The notes beneath the pieces were generated by a model. It was given only the letters and a program-made list of their open reading frames with translations, did not search any database and had not been told where the DNA came from. This document shows positions 1 to 8,489 of a stretch of 64,000 nucleotides of DNA, one piece after another; position 1 is the first letter of the stretch, and the number at the start of each line of letters is the position of its first letter. Location of the stretch: assembly GCF_000682775.1 (NCBI RefSeq), contig NZ_AWFI01000001.1, positions 496,001-560,000 of the forward strand, given 5' to 3'. The position numbers and the translations under genes were made by a program. Source of the DNA: Hyphomonas sp. L-53-1-40 (lineage in GTDB: Bacteria > Pseudomonadota > Alphaproteobacteria > Caulobacterales > Hyphomonadaceae).

Positions 1-2
1 TA

Positions 3-22
3 AAATCCTTTTACGGGATTTT
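3..22. terminator. Small AT-rich hairpin, possible terminator of an upstream gene
   Basis: The arms AAAATCC and GGATTTT flank a short loop at the extreme left of the window. It could end a gene that lies outside the window. The rest of 23-217 holds no coding signal; it contains repeated GTTAC words and the palindromic CTGTA/TACAG motif listed separately. Confidence 0.3.
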
Positions 23-134
23 CATGCGGATGATTACGTTACCAAAAAACAAATCCTACTGTGCCAATCCGGGGCCGCTCTGCGGGGTTTGGAGAATGTG
101 AGCAAATTGCGGTAACTCGTCGAAAACGTTACTT

Positions 135-152
135 CTGTAATCTTCACTACAG
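135..152. promoter_or_regulatory. CTGTA-N8-TACAG inverted repeat (lux-box-like)
   Basis: Two perfect 5-bp arms, CTGTA and TACAG, are separated by 8 bp, about 70 bp upstream of the lipoprotein gene that starts at 224. Classical lux boxes carry the same arms but with a 6-bp spacer, so the match is imperfect. Two LuxR-type regulators are encoded just downstream, which makes a LuxR site conceivable but unproven. Confidence 0.25.
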
Positions 153-223
153 TTTCAGGTGAGGGGCGCAGTTCTTGGCGGGTGCTGGAAATGTGTACGT
201 AAATATATCGGGGAGAAATGTTA

Positions 224-1384
224 ATGACCTACCGCCGGAAAAATGTGAGGCGCCGTCAAAATGTGAAGCTTGCGCTCGCCAGCCTGGCTGTTCTGGCTGC
301 GTGCGCCCATCCGAACCGGCCGGTTTCTCCCATTGAATCCGACATGCTTGCCTATTCTTCGGCCATTTCAGATGCCCGGCAGGAACAATTGCTGATGAAC
401 ATTGTTCGTCTGCGATACAATGATCCTGTCACCTTTGTTGACGCTGAGCGGATCACCACGACCGAAAATACCCAGATCAATGGCATGTTGGCGTCAGCGC
501 TGGCGCTGGGCGGGCAGGATCTGGATGAAGTTCTGAACGGAAATGTCGGGACCAATATGAGTAGCCAGCCCTCGATCGCGTATTCGGCGTTGAGGGGGTC
601 GGACTATGCCCAACAGATCCTGCAGCCATTGCCGCCGGCAACCATCTTCCTGATGAGCCAGTCGGGTTGGAGCGTTGAACGATTGATGTTGTGTTGCGTC
701 TCCCGGATCGGTGATCTGGAGAATGCGCGGGCAGCCGCCGGGCCAACCCCGCCCGTCATGCCGGATAATGCGCGCTTTCGCGAACTGGCCGCGCTGATGC
801 GTTCGCTTCAGGAACGGGGGCAATTGATGGTGCAGGTCGTGGATGCGGACACATCGGAAACCGATGGAGACGGCAAGCCGCGCGTGATCCTCAAATGGAA
901 TCGGACCTCCGAACTTGGCCAGCAACTTGCCGATTTCTTTCGTCGCTATTGGGTATCGGATGTCAGCGTGATTCCCGGTGACCGCTACATCACGGAGATA
1001 TCCACGCGGGGGAATTCCCTTGGCGATTATGCGGCGCGCGGGCGATCTCTGCTCGGCGTGTTGTCGGCGCTGTCGCAATCGGTTCACGTTCCCGAGGCGC
1101 ACCGAGACATCGCCCGTGCCTCGCAACCTGTCTCGGAATATTCGGACGACCCATGTCGGGCACCGGGAGGCTGGCATGATGTGAATGGCGGCCTGTTTGC
1201 CGTGCAATCGGCGGAGGCGCGCCCAGCTAGTGCGACGATTGCGGTCGAGTATCGTGACTATTGGTTTTATGTCGATGACCGGTGCCATGATGCCAAGGAA
1301 ACCCTGAATTTGCTGGATCACCTCTATGCCTTGCAGGCGGGTATCAGTTCCGACGCGACGACGCTGCTGCTGCTTGGCGGCTAG
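224..1384 (+). CDS. Putative lipoprotein of unknown function
   Basis: The protein has about 386 residues. A basic N-terminus (YRRKNVRRRQ) is followed by a hydrophobic stretch ending in the lipobox LAAC, so it is probably a lipidated envelope protein. The conserved-looking segment NIVRLRYNDPVTFVD follows shortly after. I recall similar uncharacterised proteobacterial lipoproteins but cannot assign a function. An ATG at 218 is also in frame; 224 is preferred because GGAG at 212-215 then lies 8 nt upstream, against 2 nt for 218. The C-terminus ends in a run of leucines and glycines. It is followed by two LuxR-type genes in the same direction, but a gap of 145 nt suggests separate transcription. 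Confidence 0.7.
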   Translation: MTYRRKNVRRRQNVKLALASLAVLAACAHPNRPVSPIESDMLAYSSAISDARQEQLLMNIVRLRYNDPVTFVDAERITTTENTQINGMLASALALGGQDLDEVLNGNVGTNMSSQPSIAYSALRGSDYAQQILQPLPPATIFLMSQSGWSVERLMLCCVSRIGDLENARAAAGPTPPVMPDNARFRELAALMRSLQERGQLMVQVVDADTSETDGDGKPRVILKWNRTSELGQQLADFFRRYWVSDVSVIPGDRYITEISTRGNSLGDYAARGRSLLGVLSALSQSVHVPEAHRDIARASQPVSEYSDDPCRAPGGWHDVNGGLFAVQSAEARPASATIAVEYRDYWFYVDDRCHDAKETLNLLDHLYALQAGISSDATTLLLLGG

Positions 1385-1503
1385 GTCTGTCGTGGGTGTT
1401 ACAGAGCTGAGGCCATCGTCTCGCGAGCGAGGCTGCAGGCCCATCAATATTCAACCCTAAAGCGGGCGAATATGATTGCCGTAGAGCGGGTTTGGACTAT
1501 CTT

Positions 1504-1531
1504 CCCATTCGAAAAATGGGATTGGACCAAT
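1504..1531 (+). promoter_or_regulatory. Hairpin overlapping the ribosome binding site of the luxR-type gene
   Basis: CCCATT (1504-1509) pairs with AATGGG (1515-1520). The right arm contains the GGG of the only Shine-Dalgarno-like sequence, GGGATTGGA. A second palindrome, ATTGG-A-CCAAT (1521-1531), runs into the ATG at 1530. Both structures could mask the start site in the mRNA. This is seen in the sequence; any regulatory role is inference. Confidence 0.3.
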
Positions 1532-2294
1532 GGTGGGCCATCTACGCCATATAGTTCGATCACGCACGGTCGAAGACATATTTGACAGATCTGTTGTCGC
1601 CTTGCGCGAGATAGGGCTGACCCGGGTCTATTTTCAGGGGCCTATTGGAAGTGACCGGTCCCTGACCCGAAACACGGCGAGCTTCGGGTTTCCTGAAGCA
1701 TGGGAGAAATCATACGAATTGAACTGGCAGGTTCACGACCCGATTCCGGACGCCGCGTCCCGGATCGGAGGACCACTATACTGGCACCGCCTGCCATCAT
1801 CGGTGTCACTCTCCGAGAATGAACTCGCCTATATGGAGTTCCTGAGAGAGATGCAGATGGGCCAGGGAGTCTGCATGCTCCAATATGGCAATGTGTCGAG
1901 AGTGGGTTTGATCGCGGCCAGCACGGATCCTGACGGACCGGAAGTCGAGAGCATCGACCGCGAGTTCTTTCAGTTTGTGGGCATGTCGTCATTCATGCGG
2001 TATTGCCAGTTGGTAACCATGGACCCGGAAATTCCGGTCCAGCTTTCCGGCCGCGAGCAGGACGTCCTCTACTGGATGGCGCAGGGACGCAGTAATGGCG
2101 CCATCGCTGATGTACTCGGAATCCGTCAGGATACGGTCAATACATATGTAAAGCGTATCTTCGCCAAGCTGGAAGTGTTCGACCGTACCTCGGCCGTGAT
2201 GAAGGGGGTCCGTCAGGGAATGGTCATCGTGTCCGACCCGATTTCTGAACTTGTCGCCGACCAGATGAGAGCGAAACGCCGAAGAGATGGATAG
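1530..2294 (+). CDS. LuxR-family transcriptional regulator (orphan/solo)
   Basis: A 254-residue protein with the two-domain LuxR layout. The N-terminal autoinducer-binding domain keeps the invariant residues of acyl-homoserine-lactone receptors: W and Y in PEAWEKSYE, D in VHDPIPD and W in LYWHRL. The C-terminal GerE helix-turn-helix follows (LSGREQDVLYWMAQGRS, then TVNTYVKRIFAKL). It would bind DNA in response to an acyl-HSL or similar ligand. No luxI synthase lies in the window, so it counts as a LuxR solo here. The next gene downstream is a damaged paralogue with almost the same DNA-binding domain, pointing to a tandem duplication. The ligand and targets cannot be read from sequence. Confidence 0.85.
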   Translation: MVGHLRHIVRSRTVEDIFDRSVVALREIGLTRVYFQGPIGSDRSLTRNTASFGFPEAWEKSYELNWQVHDPIPDAASRIGGPLYWHRLPSSVSLSENELAYMEFLREMQMGQGVCMLQYGNVSRVGLIAASTDPDGPEVESIDREFFQFVGMSSFMRYCQLVTMDPEIPVQLSGREQDVLYWMAQGRSNGAIADVLGIRQDTVNTYVKRIFAKLEVFDRTSAVMKGVRQGMVIVSDPISELVADQMRAKRRRDG

Positions 2295-2366
2295 TATTTC
2301 TACTATTCTGCTTGAAAATATCGCGCGAGACCTCACAATCCTCCTCGAGTCCGGGGAGGCAGTGGC

Positions 2367-3106
2367 GTGCTCAACAAATTGAAGGGCCTGATAGAGGCGC
2401 GGTCGTTGCAGGACCTGCGTGAAGCGGCCGTCTCGGCCTTTGGCGAGATGGGTGTGCCGCGGCTTTTATGTCTATCCCCGGTTGGTCATGATCGCTCGGT
2501 GGGCCGCGGGCTGACCAATGCGGGCTTTCCGGAAGAGTGGGAAACCGCCTATCGCGACGCTCGCCATATGGACGACCCTCTGCCAGACATTTCGGTGCGG
2601 ATCGGAACGGCCTTTCACTGGCATGACTTGCCAAGCGATGTCGTGCTGAATGAGCGGGAAACCCGATACCTTTCAGACTTGTCCAAATGGGACATGGCGA
2701 AGGGCATATGCGTCGCCACTTACGGGTCGGCGGCGCGCGTGAATCCGGAGAAGATGATCTGGACGGAGTTGATCTGTCGCTTTTCCAGATTGGCGCCGAG
2801 ACCGCCTATCTGCGTTATTGCCAGCTGATGTCGGCTGAGCTGCAATATGACATGAACCTCTCTAGCCGCGAACTCGACGTGCTGCACTGGATGGCGCAAG
2901 GCCGCAGCAATGCGGGCATCGCGGACATGCTGGACCTCAGCCAGGAGACCGTTGGCACCTATGTGAAGCGGATCTTTGCCAAGCTGGACGTATTCGACCG
3001 AACCTCCGCCGTGATGAAGGGGGTGATGCGCGGGCTCGTGATCGCGTCAGACCCGAATGTTGAGGCAGCCGCGCAACAGCGTCGTGCGCGTTCGAAACGT
3101 GCTTGA
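2367..3106 (+). pseudogene. LuxR-family regulator, frameshifted paralogue
   Basis: Homology to the preceding LuxR protein is split over two frames. From a GTG at 2367 (GGGAGG eight nt upstream) the frame encodes the ligand-binding half, with PEEWETAYRD, DDPLPD and FHWHDL, up to AARVN near 2744. The frame then runs into unrelated sequence and stops at 2828. Homology resumes one frame over from about 2748 (SGEDDLDGVDLSLFQ) through a full GerE HTH (LSSRELDVLHWMAQGRS, TYVKRIFAKLDVFDRT) to the stop at 3106. Against the paralogue about 7 codons plus one frame are missing at the junction. The gene is either inactivated, expressed as two half proteins, or affected by a sequencing error; the loss of several codons argues against a single-base error. 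Confidence 0.75.
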
Positions 3107-3199
3107 TCGCCCATCCTGTTGGCACCAATCGCAGCCTGAACGAATCCGACGGCATATGTTCACTTGGTATTCAGAGCCTGATGCCTATACAGCCATGGT

Positions 3200-3511
3200 A
3201 TGAAACGGATTTCTGCCCTTCTTCTGGCCTTGGGCCTTGTGGTGACGCCTCCGGCGACCGCTCAGGACTGGCGTAACCAATGGTCGCCTGGCCAGGCGCG
3301 CGATTCGGTGCGGCAGGGCAAAACCGTTCCCCTCAGCCAGATTTTCCAGAGCCTGAAGCGGCAATATGGCGGCTATCAACTCGGTGCAGACCTCTTCGAT
3401 AACGGCGGCAAGCCGCAATACAAGATCGACTGGATGACGGGGGATGGCCGCAAGATGCGCTTTACGGTGGACGCCCGCACGGGCGCAGTCCTTGACCGTC
3501 AGGGTGCTTGA
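3200..3511 (+). CDS. Secreted PepSY-domain protein
   Basis: A 103-residue protein with a signal peptide (MKRISALLLALGLVVTPPATA, cleavage probably before QDW) and a PepSY-like domain ending in KYKIDWMTGDG-type strand and VDARTGAVLD, the usual PepSY C-terminal motif. Such small periplasmic proteins are often encoded beside PhoP/PhoQ-type two-component systems and are thought to modulate the sensor or peptidases. Here it lies 35 nt upstream of a response regulator gene, in the same direction, consistent with one operon. Its partner is inferred from position only. Confidence 0.8.
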   Translation: MKRISALLLALGLVVTPPATAQDWRNQWSPGQARDSVRQGKTVPLSQIFQSLKRQYGGYQLGADLFDNGGKPQYKIDWMTGDGRKMRFTVDARTGAVLDRQGA

Positions 3512-3546
3512 CCCGACATTGCTTACTAGATCGGAGGGACGTGTAG

Positions 3547-4230
3547 ATGCGTATCCTGGTAGTTGAAGATGATTCAGACTTGCGCCGCCAGTTGGCCGAT
3601 GTGCTCTCACAGTCAGGCTATGCTGTGGACCTTGCCGCAGATGGCGAGGACGGCCATTTTCTGGGCGACACCGAACCCTACGATGCGGTGATCCTGGACC
3701 TCGGCCTGCCGAAGATGGACGGCGTCAGCGTTCTGAAGAAATGGCGTGCGGACGGAAAATCCTTCCCGGTCCTGATTCTGACCGCCCGCGATTCGTGGAG
3801 CGAGAAGGTGGCTGGCTTTGATGCCGGCGCTGACGATTACCTCACCAAGCCGTTCATTACCGAAGAGTTGCTGGCGCGCTTGCGCGCCCTGTTGCGCCGC
3901 GCCGCCGGTCACTCTGCCGCGACGCTGGAGGCTGGCAAGCTGGTGGTCGATACGCGCGCCGCCCGTGCCAGTGTGAATGGCGAACCTGTGAAACTGACCG
4001 CGCATGAATATCGCGTTCTGTCTTACCTGATGCATCATATGGGCCGCGTCGTGCCGCGCACGGAACTGGTCGAGCATATCTATGATCAGGATTTTGACCG
4101 CGACTCGAACACGATCGAGGTCTTTATCGGTCGCCTGCGCCGGAAGATCGGCCAAGATCGCATTCAGACCGAGCGGGGCCTTGGTTACCGTCTGGTCGTG
4201 CCGGACGCTGAAACCCGCGTCGCCGGATAA
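3547..4230 (+). CDS. OmpR/PhoP-family response regulator
   Basis: A 227-residue two-domain regulator. The receiver domain has the acidic pair D8/D9, the phosphoacceptor D51 in VILDLGLPKMDG, the conserved T in LILTARD and K in YLTKPF. The C-terminal winged-helix domain carries KLTAHEYRVLSYLMHHMGRVVPRTEL and the typical closing IQTERGLGYRL. It is phosphorylated by a partner kinase and binds DNA. The kinase gene follows after 27 nt and a PepSY gene precedes, a PhoP/PhoQ-like arrangement in alphaproteobacteria. The regulon is not readable here, but ccm genes lie downstream. Confidence 0.92.
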   Translation: MRILVVEDDSDLRRQLADVLSQSGYAVDLAADGEDGHFLGDTEPYDAVILDLGLPKMDGVSVLKKWRADGKSFPVLILTARDSWSEKVAGFDAGADDYLTKPFITEELLARLRALLRRAAGHSAATLEAGKLVVDTRAARASVNGEPVKLTAHEYRVLSYLMHHMGRVVPRTELVEHIYDQDFDRDSNTIEVFIGRLRRKIGQDRIQTERGLGYRLVVPDAETRVAG

Positions 4231-4257
4231 GACCCGCCCCGCGCCGGAGCCCGGACC

Positions 4258-5691
4258 ATGAGCGACAGCGCCCCTTCAAACCCGACCCTGCTGGACCGCT
4301 GGACGCGCTTGTCATTGGCGCGGCGGATCATGCTGGCGGCGGCGGTGTGGGGCCTGGTCGTGCTGGTTGGAGGCGCGCTCGCCTTGTCAGCGGTCTATCG
4401 CGCGCAGACGCTCAGCTTGCTGGAAGAGGATCTGGAACAGAATCTTGTTGGCCTGACCCGCGAGATGACTCGGGAAGGGGCGTTTCTCGAAGACGGCCAG
4501 GTCACGGATTCCCAGCGCGAATTCTTTCTCGGGGATGTGCGTTTTCGCACGCAATATTCCGGGCGCTACTGGGCCATTGTGGGGGTCAGCTCCGAAGGCG
4601 ACATCGCGGGAGACATTCGCTCGCGCAGCCTCTGGGACGAGCCCGTTCCCCTCAGCGACGGTCAACTGGATCGGACGCTGGCCAATCCCGGCATGACGCA
4701 GTTCGGGGACTTTGACCTTGTTGGTCCGGCCGGACAGCATGTGCGCGTGGCGTCTCGTGCGATCCTGATCGCCAATCGTGACACGCCGCTTGTTCTGGTG
4801 GCGGCGGCTGACCGCGCGGCCAATGATGCGGCGGCAACGCGCTTCCGGAATTTGTTGCTGGGCACGATGATTGCCCTGTTCGGCGGTGTGTTCGCGGCGA
4901 TGGTCGCGGGCATATCGTTCTCGCTGCGTCCGTTGCGGCGTATCGGGGATGATGTCGCTGAGGTGCGTGAAGGCACGCGGCAGAAACTGTCTGAGGATTA
5001 TCCGGCCGAAGTGCGCCCGCTCGCCGATGAATTGAACAAGCTGCTGGAGCATAACCGGCAGGTGGTCGAGCGCGCGCGGACGCATGTCGGTAACCTTGCC
5101 CATGCCCTGAAGACGCCGCTGGCCGTGCTGCGCAATGAGGCGACCGGTGATACTTTGCTGGATGATGTGGTGCGTCGCCAGTCGGAAAACATGCAGACCA
5201 ATGTCGAGCATTACCTGAAGCGCGCGCAGATGGTGGCGCGGGCGCAGACATTGGGCGCACGGACTGAATTGCGCCCTGTGATCGATGGCATCGCACGCAT
5301 GCTGAACCGACTCTATGATGCCAGGGGCGTCAACGTGTCCGTTGACGGCGGGGTCGGGGCCGTGTTCCGGGGAGAGAAACAAGATCTGGAAGAAATGGTC
5401 GGCAATCTGATGGAAAACGCCTGCAAATGGGCCCGGAGCGAAGTGATGGTGCGGGTTCGCGATGGGGCAGACGCGCTGACCATAGAGGTAGAGGATGACG
5501 GCAAGGGCCTGACGCAGGAAGAACGGGCAGGCGCCCTGAAACGTGGCGTACGCCTCGATGAGACCACCCCCGGCACCGGGCTGGGCCTGTCTATCGTCAA
5601 GGAACTGGCCGAACTGCATCGCGGCAGTCTCGATCTGGGGGATTCCGGCATGGGTGGCCTGAAGGCCGTGTTGAAGTTTCCAAAATCATGA
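4258..5691 (+). CDS. Sensor histidine kinase (PhoQ/EnvZ-like)
   Basis: A 477-residue inner-membrane kinase. The first transmembrane helix is at about residues 22-46 and the second at about 198-222; between them is a periplasmic sensor region of about 150 residues. A HAMP linker leads to the dimerisation/phosphoacceptor helix with the H-box HALKTPLAVLRNE. ATP-binding motifs follow: N-box MENACKWA, G1 VEDDGKGL and G2 GTGLGLSIVKELAELH. It would phosphorylate the response regulator encoded immediately upstream. The stop codon overlaps the start of the next gene (ATGA), so kinase and TPR protein are probably translationally coupled. The stimulus is unknown. Confidence 0.9.
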   Translation: MSDSAPSNPTLLDRWTRLSLARRIMLAAAVWGLVVLVGGALALSAVYRAQTLSLLEEDLEQNLVGLTREMTREGAFLEDGQVTDSQREFFLGDVRFRTQYSGRYWAIVGVSSEGDIAGDIRSRSLWDEPVPLSDGQLDRTLANPGMTQFGDFDLVGPAGQHVRVASRAILIANRDTPLVLVAAADRAANDAAATRFRNLLLGTMIALFGGVFAAMVAGISFSLRPLRRIGDDVAEVREGTRQKLSEDYPAEVRPLADELNKLLEHNRQVVERARTHVGNLAHALKTPLAVLRNEATGDTLLDDVVRRQSENMQTNVEHYLKRAQMVARAQTLGARTELRPVIDGIARMLNRLYDARGVNVSVDGGVGAVFRGEKQDLEEMVGNLMENACKWARSEVMVRVRDGADALTIEVEDDGKGLTQEERAGALKRGVRLDETTPGTGLGLSIVKELAELHRGSLDLGDSGMGGLKAVLKFPKS

Positions 5692-6317
5692 CACGTCGGA
5701 ACGGTATCATCCTCGCACTTTGTCTGGCGGTGGCGATTGGTGGATATCTGCTGGTTGGCAAACCCGGTATGGGCGATTTGCCGATGAAAGACCGGCAGGC
5801 TGGCCTGATGGAGAAAATCCGCACCGATCCGGGCGCGCTGACCCAGGCTGAAACCCTGTCGCGTCTTGAGGCGACCGTGGTGGAACGCCCTGAAGATCCC
5901 CAGCCACACTATTTCATTGGTGAAATCCTGCGCGCGCAGGGACGCACGTCGGATGCCGCAAGGGCCTACCAGTCTGCCTTGCGGCGGGACAATGAATTCA
6001 TGCCAGCCTTGCTGGCGCTTGGCGATGCGCTGGTCGAGCTGAACAATGGCGCGGTCTCGCCAGAGGCCACGCGCCTGTTCGCCAAGGCCTATGAACTCGA
6101 TGAAACCCAGGTGCGCGCGGGTATGTGGGCGGCCATGGGTGCGTCGCAGGCAGGCGATCAGGAAAAGGCCGAACAGGCCATGCGCTATATCTATTCCCGC
6201 CTGCCGGAAGATGATCCGCGCCGCGAACGGTTCGCGCCGATGATCGAAGCGCTGGGCATTGGTGATGCTGCCTCAGAGCCGCGTCCTGAGGCACCTGAAC
6301 CTGCTGACACGCAATAG
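5688..6317 (+). CDS. CcmI/CycH-like TPR protein of cytochrome c maturation
   Basis: A 209-residue protein with a single N-terminal membrane anchor (IILALCLAVAIGGYLLVG) and tetratricopeptide repeats, visible as DPQPHYFIGEILRAQGRTSDAARAYQSAL and RLFAKAYELDETQVRAGMWAAMGASQAGDQEKAEQAM. CcmI proteins present apocytochrome c to the CcmF/CcmH haem ligation complex. The call rests on this domain form plus the presence of ccmE-ccmF-ccmH 1.7 kb downstream in the same direction. It overlaps the kinase gene by 4 nt. The tail is rich in E and P. It is shorter than fused CcmI proteins of other groups, and a general TPR role is possible. Confidence 0.65.
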   Translation: MTRRNGIILALCLAVAIGGYLLVGKPGMGDLPMKDRQAGLMEKIRTDPGALTQAETLSRLEATVVERPEDPQPHYFIGEILRAQGRTSDAARAYQSALRRDNEFMPALLALGDALVELNNGAVSPEATRLFAKAYELDETQVRAGMWAAMGASQAGDQEKAEQAMRYIYSRLPEDDPRRERFAPMIEALGIGDAASEPRPEAPEPADTQ

Positions 6318-6322
6318 CGAGA

Positions 6323-7861
6323 TCATCTCACAATCTGGGCATCAGATTTCTCGAACACGACGGGTTCGCTGGCCAGATTCATCGAAAGAGAATCTTCCTC
6401 AAAGGTGACTTCAAAAAAATCGAGATTGATTCCCATCGGAACGGACTCGGTGGTACCCAGACTGAATACCGTACCCTCACGATGTGAGAGCACAAAATCG
6501 GCAGCGGGAGTACGCAGTTTGAGAACGTCGTCATCCAATCGGATTTCGATCGTACCATAACCGGGTGCGCTATATCTGCCCGGTAGCGTCGTGAGCTCCA
6601 GCGGGAACGGCGCATCCCTATTCAGGTTCAGTTTCGCTGTGGTGTCTGACAGAAGCGGCGCTGACGTACCGACCACGACCGGATATTCGTCAACACCGGT
6701 TTCTGGAAGGGACAGGTTTCGGCGCAATAGCAGGTCATTGACGACGTAAGGCAGGATGGAGTCTTGTTGATTGGTCAGCGTGACGACGCCGATGCCAGAT
6801 GCCGGAACGAACAGAATCTGAGCCGAGAAACCATTTTCATTGCCGCCATGGTGTACGACAAAATTGCCCTCCACCGACTTAACGCTCCACCCGTAGCCGT
6901 ACCCAAATAGATATGCGCCGGGTTCATCCTTGCTGGGAGCGCTGCCATTCTCAATCGCCTGCATGGATATGGCACGCTGAACATAGTCAGCCGGAATAAT
7001 ACCGCCCCCTTCGGTCATCCAGAGATTTAGCCAGCGGGCCATGTCTGATGCCGTTGCGTACACTTGTTCTCCGAACAGATACTCCGTTGCGGCGGGTCTC
7101 ATATCATCTCCGGCCTTGGTGTACCCGGTGGCGGCGTTGGCAGATCTGGAAAATGCTTCGGTCGAACTGACTGTGCTTTTCATCCCGGCACCCACCAGAA
7201 GTCTGTCCATGAGCATCTGGCTTTTCGATTGTCCGGTGACGCTTTCGGCGATCATATCCAGCATGATGAAATTCATGTTGTTGTAAGACCAGCAATCGCC
7301 CACCCGACAAGACGCACCGAAATGGAGGAACCGTGGTGCCAGATCTACCTGATCCTTTTCCGGAAAGAATACGTAAGAGCCATCGAGTCTAGGCAGCCCG
7401 GATGTTTGTGACAGCAGGTTGGCCACGCTGAGATTGGCTGAAAGCTCTTCCGAGCGGAACTGCAGATCATGTACATGTCTGGACGGATGATCGGTGAGAG
7501 CGAGTTTGCCTTCGTTTTCCAGTGTCCCGATCAGCGCGCTCGTGAACGTCTTCGAAATTGACCCCACCGCGTACATTGTCTCGAGGCTTGCCGGAGTGTG
7601 GGTTTCAATTTCCTGCAGACCGAAACTCTGCGCATAAACAATCTCCCCATCAGAGATAACTGCCACCGCCGCCGAAGGTGCGTTGTAGCGCTCAACCAGC
7701 CGGTTGATGTCATCTGTTGTCTGGTCCCAGTTGACAGTTTCAGCCTGCCACGGGGTATCAACCTCCGCGATGTCACCACCTTCAGTGATCGAGGGAGCCG
7801 CGCAAGCGGAAACAAAAATGCAAAATGCGGCTGCATTCACGGCGTGAATACGTTTTATCAT
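6323..7861 (-). CDS. Beta-lactamase-fold serine hydrolase, lipoprotein
   Basis: A 512-residue protein of the class C beta-lactamase/penicillin-binding-protein-like hydrolase family. The lipobox VSAC closes a short signal peptide, so it is probably membrane-anchored in the periplasm. Catalytic motifs are SISK (SxxK, nucleophile serine), YNN (YxN) and HHGG in the place of KTG. A C-terminal beta-rich domain of about 130 residues follows. Start at 7861 is preferred over an upstream ATG at 7930, because AAGGAAA lies just ahead and the lipobox then sits at a normal distance. The family includes esterases and D-amino-acid peptidases; the substrate is unknown and antibiotic hydrolysis should not be assumed. 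It lies opposite to and inside the cytochrome c maturation gene run, suggesting later insertion. Confidence 0.85.
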   Translation of the reverse strand: MIKRIHAVNAAAFCIFVSACAAPSITEGGDIAEVDTPWQAETVNWDQTTDDINRLVERYNAPSAAVAVISDGEIVYAQSFGLQEIETHTPASLETMYAVGSISKTFTSALIGTLENEGKLALTDHPSRHVHDLQFRSEELSANLSVANLLSQTSGLPRLDGSYVFFPEKDQVDLAPRFLHFGASCRVGDCWSYNNMNFIMLDMIAESVTGQSKSQMLMDRLLVGAGMKSTVSSTEAFSRSANAATGYTKAGDDMRPAATEYLFGEQVYATASDMARWLNLWMTEGGGIIPADYVQRAISMQAIENGSAPSKDEPGAYLFGYGYGWSVKSVEGNFVVHHGGNENGFSAQILFVPASGIGVVTLTNQQDSILPYVVNDLLLRRNLSLPETGVDEYPVVVGTSAPLLSDTTAKLNLNRDAPFPLELTTLPGRYSAPGYGTIEIRLDDDVLKLRTPAADFVLSHREGTVFSLGTTESVPMGINLDFFEVTFEEDSLSMNLASEPVVFEKSDAQIVR

Positions 7862-8063
7862 GGTGGCTTTCCTTGTTTCCCCGACACGAAGTTTTCCAAC
7901 TATGAGGCTGCGTTTTGTGACTGTGGGCAAGCTTGTAGAATTTGAAAACTGCTTTTGGGCTGCAATTTACCGGACTGCCTGACAGGATGCTTTGCCGGTC
8001 CTTGAAATCGGGTTGCTTTCGCCGCACTCCCCACGCGGCACAACTGCCCTTATAAGACCCTTC

Positions 8064-8489
8064 ATGCGCGCACGGACACGACGACTATATACTTTTGGCA
8101 TTGCGGCGCTGCTGCTCCTGGCGGCGGCGGTGCTGGCTTTCTTTGCCTTGCGCGAGAATGCCAACCTGTTTTACACGCCGGAAATTCTGGCCGAGAAAGG
8201 CCAACCGGAAGACGGCAAGGTTGTGAAGGTTGGCGGATGGGTCGAACCGGGATCACTGGCCTATTCCGAAGATGGCGCGACCATGATTTTCACCGTCATC
8301 GACAACAGCCCCCACACGATTCGTGTCAGCTATACCGGCATCGCGCCAGACCTGTTCCGCGAAGGACAGGGCGTGGTGGCGACCGGCCAGTTTGGGCCAG
8401 AGGGCGCGTTCACTGCGCGACAGATCCTCGCCAAGCATGATGAAAACTACCAGCCGCGGGAACTGAAGCCGCTGGACGTGGCCGGATGA
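8064..8489 (+). CDS. ccmE: Cytochrome c maturation haem chaperone CcmE
   Basis: A 141-residue membrane-anchored periplasmic protein. After the basic N-terminus MRARTRRLY comes one transmembrane helix, then an OB-fold domain with the conserved run FTVIDNSPHTIRVSYTG. The haem-binding motif HxxxY is present as HDENY (H125, Y129). CcmE binds haem covalently through this histidine and passes it to CcmF/CcmH. The start at 8064 is chosen because it matches the family N-terminus; an in-frame ATG at 7992 would add 24 unrelated residues. The stop overlaps ccmF by 4 nt (ATGA). Confidence 0.95.
   Translation: MRARTRRLYTFGIAALLLLAAAVLAFFALRENANLFYTPEILAEKGQPEDGKVVKVGGWVEPGSLAYSEDGATMIFTVIDNSPHTIRVSYTGIAPDLFREGQGVVATGQFGPEGAFTARQILAKHDENYQPRELKPLDVAG

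Noticed and set aside
4387-5619. Long open frame on the minus strand opposite the sensor kinase gene
   Set aside because: It is the mirror of a strongly supported kinase gene; its translation is rich in R, H and Q with no family motifs, as expected from antisense frames in GC-rich DNA.
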